DNA of 64,000 nucleotides. Origin: Burkholderiales bacterium (GTDB lineage Bacteria > Pseudomonadota > Gammaproteobacteria > Burkholderiales > Burkholderiaceae_D). The notes under the pieces were generated by a model. That model was given only the letters and a program-made list of their open reading frames with translations. It was not told where the DNA came from and did no database searches. Each line of letters starts with the position of its first letter. The stretch's first letter is position 1. Shown here piece by piece: positions 9,301 through 16,369 of this stretch. A program made the translations under genes and the position numbers. The DNA is taken from the NCBI GenBank assembly GCA_016200895.1, contig JACQDX010000092.1, forward strand, positions 43,017 to 107,016, in the 5' to 3' direction.

Positions 9301-10248
9301 ATGGTGCATGCGCGCATACTGGAAATGAAAGGCTCGCTGAACCTGCGTTCTGTCGCCGGTCAGGGCCTGGTGGTGGAATTGCGCCTGCCCGCCAGCCTCT
9401 TGTCTGAACATACCCTGATGGCGCGTGTGGCCGGCCATATGATGGCCATATCCAGCCGCCGTATTATTGACATCCATTACATCACCGATGCACAAATTGA
9501 TACGCTGGCTGATCAGCCGGTCTACCGCGTTGGTGATGCTGTCCATAAATTGCTGCAGCTGGATCAATTGCTGGGTATGCAGGACCATCGCAAAGAAGCA
9601 CGCAGCTATGGCTACCCGGTCTTGCTGGTCAGTACCGATACCGGGGCGACCTGTGCAATACAAGTGCAGGAACTGGTCGATGGCCGTGAAGTCGTGGTCA
9701 AGAAATTTGGCCGCTATGTGCCAAAAATCCAGGGCACCATAGGTGCGGTTATTCTGGGTGATGGTAGTGTCGCACCAGTCATTGATTTGCCAGAATTATT
9801 GCGTGCATCTACCCAGCAGTATATCAATGTCGACGATGCCCATACTGGCATACCTTCGCAAACTGATCATCAGGCAGCACATGTGCGGACAGCGCTGGTG
9901 GTCGATGATTCATTGTCAGCTCGCCGCGCCACCGCGCAAATCATGCGCGATGCCGGTTATGAAGTGCGTACCGCCATTGATGGCCTGGATGCGGTTGCCA
10001 TCCTTGATGAAATAATACCTGATGTGATTTTGGTAGACATGGAAATGCCGCGCATGAATGGCCTGGAGTTGACCAGCCATGTACGCGCCCGCAAACTCGA
10101 CAAGCGCATTCCCATCATCATGATCACCTCACGTTCCACCCAAAAACACAGGCAACAGGGCGATGCAGTCGGGGTGGATGCTTACCTCGTCAAACCCTTC
10201 AGCGAAGATGCCTTGCTGCAGCATATCAACCGTCTGACAGGAGCCTGA
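6355..10248 (+). CDS. chpA: ChpA/PilL-type hybrid CheA histidine kinase
   Basis: A 1297-residue kinase that phosphorylates the PilG/PilH regulators. The N-terminal 520 residues contain degenerate histidine-phosphotransfer-like helices and acidic spacers. A complete Hpt domain carries the phosphorylatable H563 in AAHTLKGAANTVG. The CheA dimerisation region and ATPase domain follow (N box around N885 in ILRNAVDHGIE; CKDDGAGLD; GRGIGMDMV near 976), then a CheW-like domain and a C-terminal receiver with D1228 in ILVDMEMPRMNG and lysine in YLVKPFS. Pseudomonas ChpA is longer, with six Hpt and two Spt/Tpt domains, so this is a shorter relative. A 9-base tandem repeat near 7332 encodes QSEQSEQSD in a linker. 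Start ATG at 6355 follows TGAGGCAGT. Confidence 0.93.
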   Translation: MEQLENHATDFSHIVLGALDEVFNALEADAAHSTDVAVVTRALACYIEQLRRIRAAASAADMPGLHWVCALIERNLISLYNQNRRLSDEEYHLLSEWPDLLASHALNHGDKNIETLIDHLSTASWPMPLSHSDSGELRQLLNTDPLTPVAEVEEPPPLFLVHAVASTEIETTVEQQEDMQAAAMPEEIPEAADVQASSALHEALDALIMTLAADEHFGQGGASDAAILQSYAGQLLAFSSCATQLDMHAVADACHAFADVLSLRSASEDVLAETELGALQRFPLMLMDSIADADNPEAVASLLDVVYDPAWNRQEPVNGAHYTELQQSEQSEQSDQIVQAGQESSIAMQEISSDMLALFAKEFNLMGDMLAEDLAAVVAASDDEEQRSLALQNYVEALLRIATTSESIGLTALHKFLSLFAGVVATQTQALNEQQASLLSELPARLNTYLNAPEEEIAALELLSLLMDPCWSQATVMEGNESLFSELINIKLIEDHHDEEEIAVAITQSDVSIQLPDDLNTELFDGLLQELPIQVGSFTSAIEKFSNGAGSMQDVEQAKRAAHTLKGAANTVGIAGIANLTHHLEDLLIALSNKQSLPDQALAELLTEAGDCLEAMSEAVVDGGVAPAQSQQVLQQVCDYVSYMNSGEFVVRNEPVPSSQSVAVTSASSAAQSASVVLDLVEPGSHAAEPMLRVPAKVVDELLRLAGENVISNAQIQEQLKQTQKQSKAIQKHDVLFQKLIADLETLVDVRGMSSPQKKASISTTDGDFDPLEFERYSELHTITAQLVEARTDAFEMSNHIDEQLHGLAELLEVQRRLQMENQHAVIRTRLVPVTTIVSRLQRSVRQTCRLLDKQVNLNILGANTNIDSNMLNDLTDPLMHILRNAVDHGIETPASRLAANKPADGLIELSFAREGNSIVVRCKDDGAGLDYAAIRRTALKRKMISAERILSEEELARLILIPGFSTRDSSTQTSGRGIGMDMVHARILEMKGSLNLRSVAGQGLVVELRLPASLLSEHTLMARVAGHMMAISSRRIIDIHYITDAQIDTLADQPVYRVGDAVHKLLQLDQLLGMQDHRKEARSYGYPVLLVSTDTGATCAIQVQELVDGREVVVKKFGRYVPKIQGTIGAVILGDGSVAPVIDLPELLRASTQQYINVDDAHTGIPSQTDHQAAHVRTALVVDDSLSARRATAQIMRDAGYEVRTAIDGLDAVAILDEIIPDVILVDMEMPRMNGLELTSHVRARKLDKRIPIIMITSRSTQKHRQQGDAVGVDAYLVKPFSEDALLQHINRLTGA

Positions 10249-10250
10249 TC

Positions 10251-10751
10251 ATGGGAGCGATGATGCCGGGTATGACAACAGAAGTACGTAACCGCCTGTT
10301 GCTGTGTATAGATGGCATGCGACTCATGCTGCCACAAGGAGATATCTGTGCGGTGGAATCCGTCGCTGACCTTGATAGTCAGGATGCGCTTGCGCCAGCT
10401 GTTGGCCGGATCGCTTATCTGGGACAAAGTTGGCCAGTATTAAGCCTGAATGGTGAATTGCAGACGCTGGGCAACATACCAGCGGCACGCCGAGCCTGTG
10501 TCATGCTGGCTACTGGCAAAGGCTTTCTTGGCCTCTTGTGTGATGATGTCAGAGTGCTCAATCAGCAGTCAGGTGCCGATTATGCCTTGCCTGTTGCCAT
10601 GCGTGCTGCTAACACACCGATACAGGCAATCATGCCCTTTGAAAACGGTCTCGCCTGTCTTAGCGATGCCAGGCATTTATTGCAATATGGTGGCTTTGCA
10701 CAACTTACATCAACTCCTGCTAACACCATAGAGAGGCTTGAACATGTCTAG
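10251..10751 (+). CDS. CheW-like domain protein (possible ChpC-like adaptor)
   Basis: This 166-residue protein starts two bases after the chpA stop codon and resembles a divergent CheW domain: LLLCIDGMRLMLPQGDICAV at the N-terminus and a second strand AYLGQSWPVLSLNGEL. It lacks the clear NLRG motif of the PilI-like protein. The AGGAGCC upstream supports the ATG at 10251, with in-frame ATGs at 10260 and 10263 as alternatives. Its 3' end overlaps the next gene by 8 bases, so it is translated as part of the Pil-Chp operon. Its role as an accessory coupling protein is inferred from position and fold resemblance only. Confidence 0.7.
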   Translation: MGAMMPGMTTEVRNRLLLCIDGMRLMLPQGDICAVESVADLDSQDALAPAVGRIAYLGQSWPVLSLNGELQTLGNIPAARRACVMLATGKGFLGLLCDDVRVLNQQSGADYALPVAMRAANTPIQAIMPFENGLACLSDARHLLQYGGFAQLTSTPANTIERLEHV

Positions 10752-11175
10752 TGCAAATGCCTGGTTACTGGATGTGGGCGATGGCAAACAAGTCGCCATA
10801 GGCCAGCGTGAGCTGATACAAATCATGGATGCTCAAGACAGCTTTGAGGTACCACTTGCGCCAGCGTATATGCGGGAAGTGATTTTCTGGCAAAAACGCG
10901 CCGTGCCCGTCGTGCAATTACCTGTACGTCTGGGCGGCAAGGCTTGCACAGGTAATATCCTAGCTTTGGTGGCGTTTCATGATGCTGCCAGCAATACTGC
11001 AGGCTTGGGTGCAATACATTTAGCGGCACCGCCGGTGCGCGTGCTGGTCGACGATAATCAGGCCAGCAGTCTCGATGAACCAGGCTGGGGCGACATGGCA
11101 ATTTCCTGTTTTGAGCAACAGGGGCAAAGCATACCTGTGCTGGATTTGAGTCGTCTGTTTGCCGCCGTGCATTAA
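10744..11175 (+). CDS. Second CheW-like domain protein at the operon end
   Basis: A 143-residue protein that closes the chemosensory operon. The arrangement LIQIMDAQDSFEVPLAP, VIFWQKRAVPVVQLPVRL and IPVLDLSRLF follows the CheW two-barrel pattern, although overall similarity is weak. Translation is taken from the ATG at 10744, served by GAGAGG at 10731-10736; a TTG at 10738 is less likely. It overlaps the preceding CheW-like gene. Two consecutive CheW-like genes after chpA, with no CheR or CheB gene, distinguish this cluster from the Pseudomonas pilGHIJK-chpABC layout. Confidence 0.68.
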   Translation: MSSANAWLLDVGDGKQVAIGQRELIQIMDAQDSFEVPLAPAYMREVIFWQKRAVPVVQLPVRLGGKACTGNILALVAFHDAASNTAGLGAIHLAAPPVRVLVDDNQASSLDEPGWGDMAISCFEQQGQSIPVLDLSRLFAAVH

Positions 11176-11181
11176 CACTAA

Positions 11182-11374
11182 TAGGATTTACGCAAAATTG
11201 TCCCAGCAAGGCTATCGCTTTAGGGAACCTCTCTTGCAAGAGAGGTTTGTTCCGTTGGCGGACAACATGTTGTCCGAAACCCCAACTATACCGTAGCGAC
11301 GAAGACAGTACTTTAGTACGCAGCTCCTGGGAGAGGAGCTGCAACGCAGCCGGGGCGGTTTTGCGTAAGCCCTA
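11182..11374 (+). repeat. MITE-like palindromic element, long copy (A)
   Basis: About 193 bp bounded by inverted ends TAGGATTTACGCAAAATTG and its near-complement ending GCGTAAGCCCTA, flanked by ACTAA/ACTAG (a likely 5-bp target duplication with one change). Inside are three strong palindromes: AACCTCTCTTG/CAAGAGAGGTT (11226-11247), CGGACAACA/TGTTGTCCG (11259-11276), and GCAGCTCCT/GAGGAGCTGC (11322-11344), plus the core GACAGTACTTTAGTACG (about 11307-11323). A shorter copy in the opposite orientation lies at 32470-32572. The element sits between two converging operons, so its hairpins may also act as transcription stops. It encodes no protein. Confidence 0.85.
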
Positions 11375-11375
11375 A

Positions 11376-12719
11376 CTAGCGCAAACCATACCTGCGCATC
11401 TTGTTCAGCAAGCCTACCCGTGAAATGCCCAGTTGTTTTGCTGCATGCGTATGGTTATGCTGGTTGTCATTCAATGCGCTGATGATGAGGCGTTTTTCCA
11501 GTGCGGCTACCTGTTCTTCCAGCAAACCGGAATCAACCACAGGCGCATCGCTCGCAACTTCACCGCAAGCCAGGGCCAGGTCATCCACCGCGATCTCATT
11601 CATCTCACCCGCCAGTGCCATCGCAGTCTGCAGGCAATGCTGCAATTCCCTGACATTGCCGGGCCATGAGTGGGATACCAGCCATTCCTGTGCCGCAGCC
11701 GTCAGGCGTTTTGGTGGTGTTGATCTGGCCGCAATTGCCTGGGCTATCAGGGCAATATCTTCAGCCCTGTCTGCCAGCGCCAGAGTGCGCATCTGTATGC
11801 CTTTGAGGCGGTAATACAAATCATCCCTGAAACTTTTTTCTTCGACCATGACTGCCAGATCACGATTCGTGGCCGCGACTATGCGTACATCGACACGCAA
11901 CTCTGCGCGCGCACCTATGGGGAAGAAACTGCCAGACTGTAAGAAGCGTAGCAACTTGACTTGCATGGGCAATGGCATTTCACCGACCTCATCAAGGAAC
12001 AGCGTGCCGCCATCGGTAGCAGCGATCAAGCCTTTGCGGTCACGGTCAGCCCCTGTGAAGCTGCCTTTGCAATGACCAAATAATTCACTCTCGAATAATT
12101 CTGCAGGTATGGCACCGCAATGCACGGCAATAAATGCTTTGCCAGCGCGCTTGCCCTGTGCATGCAGGGCGCGTGCCACCAATTCCTTGCCGGTGCCGCT
12201 GGGGCCGGTAATCATGACTGGGACATCGGTAGGTGCGATACGCCGTATCAATGAACGCAGTTCTGCCAGCTCGGCACTGATGCCTATCAGGCCCATGCTA
12301 TTGTCGTCCGGCAGGGCGCGGGCACGCCATACTGCCAGTTCACGTTCAAGACGGCTTTTGTTGAGGGCGCGGTCAACCACGACCCGCAATATGTCTGGAT
12401 CAAGTGGTTTGGGTAAAAAATCCCAGGCCCCCAGACCTATCGCGCGCAGCGCCAGCTCACGGTCTGCATGGCCAGTCATGACGACCACAGGCACAGGCGC
12501 GAATGCAGGTAGCAGTGCCAGGCCTTCATCGGGTGTGAACGAGGGTGGCAAGGCCAGATCCAGCAAGACCAGGTCAAAGCTGTTCTCAGCCAGCAAGGCG
12601 TGTACTTGCTCTGCCGTGGCTGCGACCTTGACGATATAACCCAGGCTGGCCAGCCAGTTGCCACACAGGCGTTGAAAGGCTGGTTCATCATCGACCAGTA
12701 AAATAGTTTGCATGCTCAT
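11376..12719 (-). CDS. Sigma54-dependent two-component response regulator (NtrC family)
   Basis: A 447-residue activator with three domains: a receiver (about 1-120) with phosphoacceptor D54 in LVLLDLALPPS; an AAA+ domain with Walker A GPSGTGKE, the sigma54-contact loop GSFTGAD (a serine variant of GAFTGA), and Walker B GGTLFLDEVGE; and a C-terminal Fis-type helix-turn-helix (HTHAAKQLGISRVGLLNKMR). The ATG at 12719 begins four bases after the stop of the partner kinase, and the next ATG (12713) is an alternative. It should remodel sigma54 RNA polymerase at -24/-12 promoters; the only such promoter recognised nearby is at 14723, upstream of the desaturase genes. The pairing with that target is inference. 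Confidence 0.9.
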   Translation of the reverse strand: MSMQTILLVDDEPAFQRLCGNWLASLGYIVKVAATAEQVHALLAENSFDLVLLDLALPPSFTPDEGLALLPAFAPVPVVVMTGHADRELALRAIGLGAWDFLPKPLDPDILRVVVDRALNKSRLERELAVWRARALPDDNSMGLIGISAELAELRSLIRRIAPTDVPVMITGPSGTGKELVARALHAQGKRAGKAFIAVHCGAIPAELFESELFGHCKGSFTGADRDRKGLIAATDGGTLFLDEVGEMPLPMQVKLLRFLQSGSFFPIGARAELRVDVRIVAATNRDLAVMVEEKSFRDDLYYRLKGIQMRTLALADRAEDIALIAQAIAARSTPPKRLTAAAQEWLVSHSWPGNVRELQHCLQTAMALAGEMNEIAVDDLALACGEVASDAPVVDSGLLEEQVAALEKRLIISALNDNQHNHTHAAKQLGISRVGLLNKMRRYGLR

Positions 12720-12723
12720 GGTG

Positions 12724-14601
12724 TCATGGTGATTTGGGAAGATAAAGTTCGAAACAGCAATTCCAGCCCGGATAATTGACCAGCGCAGCGCTGCCGCCAT
12801 GGGCTTCAACCAGCCTGCGCACTATCGCCAGGCCCAGACCTGTGCCACCGGGGCGACGGCTCTTGAAAGCCTGGAACAAGTCGGCTTTTTGCTCCGCTGG
12901 TATGCCGGGACCGTTATCGCAGATGCGCAGCCTCAGCATCTGCTTGTCTGTAGCCGCTTCGATGTGAATGCGGGCATCTGCTCTGCCGCGCAACATTGCC
13001 AGTGCATTATTGAGCAGGTTATTGAGGATTTGTTCGGTACGCATACGGTCTATATGACCGTTTAAATTCTCTTCGATATCGCTGCTCATTTGCACGCCAT
13101 TCGCCATGGCGGTGGGGCGTAGCTGCGCCACGATGTTATCGATAAGTTCTGCCATATCCACAGGCTGGAAAATTAGCCTTACTTCACCGGAATAACTGAG
13201 CAAATCCTGTATCAGGTGATCTGCTCTTTCTATCTGCTCGCGTATGTCATTACGCACTTCTGCCGGGCAGGAGATGGCGGCCATGCTGATGATATTCAGA
13301 GGGTTGCGCAATTCATGGGCGACTGTCGCAGCCAGCCCACCCAGCTCCGTCAGATGTGCCTGTTGCAGGCGCTGCTTTTCCTGGGCTGCATAACGCAGCA
13401 ACTGATCGAGGCCTCCGGCTGCCGCTGCCAGCAAAGCACCAAACACTGCACCCACTCTTTGCACACTGGGGGTCGCTCCTTCCCAATGACGCAATTCGTA
13501 ATGCCATTCTGTATGGACACCCTGTGCTCGCTGCCGGTAACAGTTGACGCAGGGGTGCTCAGCAGTGCTGCCGGGTTCACCATCACGAAATAGCAAGACA
13601 GGCATAGGCTGGCGCAGATGGGCTTCCAGCAATGCAGAGGCGACTGTCTCCAGTTCTTGCCAGCTAGCTGCGCCCTCCAGTTGCAAGCGCCAGTTGCTCA
13701 AAACTGCCGCCTCCAGATGCGCACCGGGGAAGATCAGTTTCTCCATAAAGCCGCGCATGGGTTTTTCCAGTATCAGCATGATGAACAGCATGCCGGTACC
13801 CAATAACCATAACTGCCACAGCGGCAAGGCTGTCAGTGGGCTAAAGCCGGTTTGCGCCACCAGACTCAGCACCAGACCCGCAATGGCTACCGTCAGCACA
13901 CTCAGGGCCAGCCATGCCAGGAAACGGTTGGCCCACAGGTTCACTGCCATCATGTCATAACGCAAGATGCCGAGTACCAGCAAGACTGCATAAAAAGGCA
14001 GCAGGATGACGCTGTAAGGGAAGATCTCTATGCCAAACGAGGCATTCAAGAACATCAGTGTAGAAGCCGACCCCCAGACACCGGCTAGACAAACCGCCAG
14101 GATTTGCCCGCGCTTCTTCGGCGCGGCCGCAGGCCATGCCATCAGCAAGAGCAGATAAGCCCAGGTACTCAGGCCACTGACAAAGATGCCAGGTATCCAG
14201 CCCCAGGCTGGAAACACGTAATAGCGCTGGAATTCCAGCCATGGCAAGAGGCTGCCCATATCAAAGACTGTAATACCCAGCACCACCAGCAAAGCTACTG
14301 CATACCAGGTGATGATGCGAGCAGGTTGCAAACGGCCCAGGAAGCGCAAGACAAAATGCAGGAAGAACACCGCATTCACCGGGCCGGTATTGACCAGCAT
14401 CTTCCCCAGTTCACTGGTCCTGGCGTCACCCAGATTAATGGCCAATTGGCCTGTCGCCCACAGGCCTATACCCACGCAAAACAGTGCCAGTGCTTTCATG
14501 CCTGGCTGTTGCCCTGCCTTTACCCACAGCCAGATAGCAAGCAAGGGGCTGATGATGCCTTGCAAGGCGAGCGAGAAAAAATAAAGTCCGTAGGCGTTCA
14601 T
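12724..14601 (-). CDS. Membrane sensor histidine kinase with large multi-helix N-terminus
   Basis: A 625-residue kinase. Residues 1 to about 290 are very hydrophobic, with roughly eight to nine predicted membrane helices and no sizeable periplasmic domain, resembling the 7TM histidine-kinase N-terminal type. A GAF-like region of about 130 residues follows, then the dimerisation helix with H429 in VAHELRNPLNI, and an ATPase domain with NNLLNNAL, CDNGPGIP and GTGLGLAIVRRLVEAHGG. A sensor buried in the bilayer suggests detection of a membrane property or a lipophilic ligand. Its stop lies four bases from the regulator start, so the two form an operon. The gene is divergent from the desaturase operon. 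Confidence 0.88.
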   Translation of the reverse strand: MNAYGLYFFSLALQGIISPLLAIWLWVKAGQQPGMKALALFCVGIGLWATGQLAINLGDARTSELGKMLVNTGPVNAVFFLHFVLRFLGRLQPARIITWYAVALLVVLGITVFDMGSLLPWLEFQRYYVFPAWGWIPGIFVSGLSTWAYLLLLMAWPAAAPKKRGQILAVCLAGVWGSASTLMFLNASFGIEIFPYSVILLPFYAVLLVLGILRYDMMAVNLWANRFLAWLALSVLTVAIAGLVLSLVAQTGFSPLTALPLWQLWLLGTGMLFIMLILEKPMRGFMEKLIFPGAHLEAAVLSNWRLQLEGAASWQELETVASALLEAHLRQPMPVLLFRDGEPGSTAEHPCVNCYRQRAQGVHTEWHYELRHWEGATPSVQRVGAVFGALLAAAAGGLDQLLRYAAQEKQRLQQAHLTELGGLAATVAHELRNPLNIISMAAISCPAEVRNDIREQIERADHLIQDLLSYSGEVRLIFQPVDMAELIDNIVAQLRPTAMANGVQMSSDIEENLNGHIDRMRTEQILNNLLNNALAMLRGRADARIHIEAATDKQMLRLRICDNGPGIPAEQKADLFQAFKSRRPGGTGLGLAIVRRLVEAHGGSAALVNYPGWNCCFELYLPKSP

Positions 14602-14722
14602 GAAGGGTAGCTGTCAACAATCTTGATAGTAAATTTCAGTCAACTATATAGCAAGCTTACAGTTTTGCTGAGGCATAAAGTGAATTTCCTTAAAAAACAA
14701 TGGCTTATGAAAAATTCCTGAC

Positions 14723-14738
14723 TGGCACGCGGCTTGCG
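14723..14738 (+). promoter_or_regulatory. Sigma54 (-24/-12) promoter
   Basis: TGGCACGCGGCTTGCG matches the sigma54 consensus TGGCAC-N5-TTGCW at all invariant positions with correct GG to GC spacing. It lies about 78 bases upstream of the start codon at 14816 and points toward the membrane-protein/desaturase genes. Upstream, between it and the kinase start, are short imperfect dyads (for example AGCAA/TTGCT near 14650-14670) that could be activator sites, but this is weak. Confidence 0.85.
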
Positions 14739-14815
14739 AATAAGAGGATAGGCAGATTTCATACCTGCCACCCAAAAAAAAAGGCCGGAACCAATCAAGC
14801 GCAGCAGGAAAAATC

Positions 14816-15346
14816 ATGAACTCAACTACATCAAGCTTCCCCCATTTCACTTTGCTGACCAAGGCCAACTGGGTCAGGTTCAATCGCATCCTGGCTTGGG
14901 CCATGGTCATCACGCCTTTGCTGCAATTTTTTATACGGGCGAACCTTGCTCACGCTTTGCTGGTGGATTTTGGTCTCTTGCTCGCTCATGGGATTTTGTC
15001 GCTGATCTTGTTTGGCATCCCCAAAGTCAAGCGGCAAAAATTCACGTTTTCCATGCATGTGCTGGGCTTCCGTTGGCATGTCTTAAGTCCGCGCAATGAA
15101 TTCCTGTTGACTGGCTACCGCATGGCCCAGGCTCTCTCTGCGTTGCCATTGCTGTTCATACCTGGTGTCAGATGGCTGGCATTGCTCTTGTTTTACCCAT
15201 CACTGAGGATGCCGGTTTCTTTCATACAGCATTTGTACAGAGCTATCGCTTTTGCTTTTCAGCGCTGGGGTATCAAGTATCTCGACGCAGGCCTGTTCGT
15301 GTGCATCTACTTGTTCTTTTTCATCGCCAACTTGCTGCGCGCCTGA
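14816..15346 (+). CDS. Unrecognised polytopic membrane protein, first gene of a sigma54-driven operon
   Basis: The family was not recognised. The 176-residue product has about four hydrophobic segments: one near residues 25-45, one near 48-68 after the short polar stretch FIRANL, a pair near 100-128, and a C-terminal one (LFVCIYLFFFIANLL). Between segments lies a basic cytoplasmic-type stretch (GIPKVKRQKFTF). It begins about 78 bases after the -24/-12 promoter and is followed after 14 bases by the desaturase gene, so the two are probably co-transcribed. A partner role in lipid modification is suggested only by that position. Confidence 0.8.
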   Translation: MNSTTSSFPHFTLLTKANWVRFNRILAWAMVITPLLQFFIRANLAHALLVDFGLLLAHGILSLILFGIPKVKRQKFTFSMHVLGFRWHVLSPRNEFLLTGYRMAQALSALPLLFIPGVRWLALLLFYPSLRMPVSFIQHLYRAIAFAFQRWGIKYLDAGLFVCIYLFFFIANLLRA

Positions 15347-15360
15347 TCAGGAGTATGAAC

Positions 15361-16260
15361 ATGAGCCATAGTGCTACCCTGACTGACGCGGCCTTTCCTG
15401 TCGCTCGCCGTAATGCAGTCGCATCCCGCAAACAAACTGCCGTAAGCCCGCTCAACCGCCGCCAGGCTGGTTTGCCGAATCTGAGTAGTCTTGGCTTGGA
15501 CTTGTTGAATGTCAGCAAAATACAGCGCCTGATCTGGCCAGCGCTGCCTCTACTGACCCTGGCTGTCTATGCCATAGTTTTCTTCATGCAGTATTACCTC
15601 TTGCTGCCGCTGGTTTTCGTCTTGCACTTCCTGGTGTCGGTGACGTTTACCCATGATGTATTACATGGTGCTGCCGGTTTCAAACCACGCAGCACAGAAT
15701 GCGTCTTGTTTGCCATGAGTATCTTGTTGCTGGAAAGCGGCCATGCCTTCCGCCAGGCTCATTTGCATCACCATAGCCATTGCCTGGAGCATGATGATTT
15801 TGAAGGTAGCCCCGCGCATTTGAGTTTGCTGGGTGCACTGAAAGCCGGGCCTACCTATATAGCGTGTCATTGGCTGCATGCCTACCGGCTTGCCAAAAGC
15901 CCAGTACAAAGGCGCTGGATGCAGGCAGAATTGTTTGCTGCCATCCTGGGTATTGTGCTGGCCCTACTTGTGCTGCCCTGGAGCGCTGCGCCGCTGACTT
16001 ATTGCGTATTCATGTACATAGGCTCTTGCCTGTATCCGATCACTACGGCCTGGTTGCCCCACTTCAAACCTGACAACAACATACTGGGACAAGCCAGGAG
16101 CCTGCGTGGCAAGATCATCCCTGCCTTGCTGTTCAATCTTTCTTATCATCTTGAACACCATCTGTACCCACAAGTGCCGAGCTATAACTTGCCGCAACTG
16201 GCAGACAGGCTGGACCCTTATTTCACGAAACTGGGTGTTTCAGTATTACATGTGGTTTGA
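15361..16260 (+). CDS. Membrane fatty acid desaturase / hydroxylase family protein
   Basis: A 299-residue di-iron membrane enzyme with the three histidine boxes typical of the family: HDVLHG near residue 98, HLHHHSH near 137, and HLEHHLYP near 264. Hydrophobic pairs of helices separate them. Such enzymes insert double bonds or hydroxyl groups into acyl chains or carotenoids using oxygen; the exact substrate is not evident. The ATG at 15361 is preferred because GGAG (15350-15353) is seven bases upstream; the ATG at 15355 is too close. The first 40 residues are polar and basic. It lies downstream of a sigma54 promoter next to a membrane sensor kinase, suggesting regulated adjustment of membrane lipids. 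Confidence 0.85.
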   Translation: MSHSATLTDAAFPVARRNAVASRKQTAVSPLNRRQAGLPNLSSLGLDLLNVSKIQRLIWPALPLLTLAVYAIVFFMQYYLLLPLVFVLHFLVSVTFTHDVLHGAAGFKPRSTECVLFAMSILLLESGHAFRQAHLHHHSHCLEHDDFEGSPAHLSLLGALKAGPTYIACHWLHAYRLAKSPVQRRWMQAELFAAILGIVLALLVLPWSAAPLTYCVFMYIGSCLYPITTAWLPHFKPDNNILGQARSLRGKIIPALLFNLSYHLEHHLYPQVPSYNLPQLADRLDPYFTKLGVSVLHVV

Positions 16261-16369
16261 GTTGGCCTTTTGGCACAAGTAGAAATACGGGTGAGGTTCA
16301 GGCTTTTGCTATGTTGGGGGTAAAATGATGTTATTGCCTGCCTTTACTGGTGCCCCAAGGAAAAACAAG

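Noticed and set aside
11182..11374. Element A as a remnant insertion sequence with coding capacity
   Set aside because: No transposase-like residues in any frame; the conserved ends and hairpins fit a non-coding element better.
15172..15360. In-frame extension that would lengthen the desaturase by 63 residues
   Set aside because: It overlaps the end of the preceding membrane protein gene, lacks a ribosome site, while GGAG fits the ATG at 15361.
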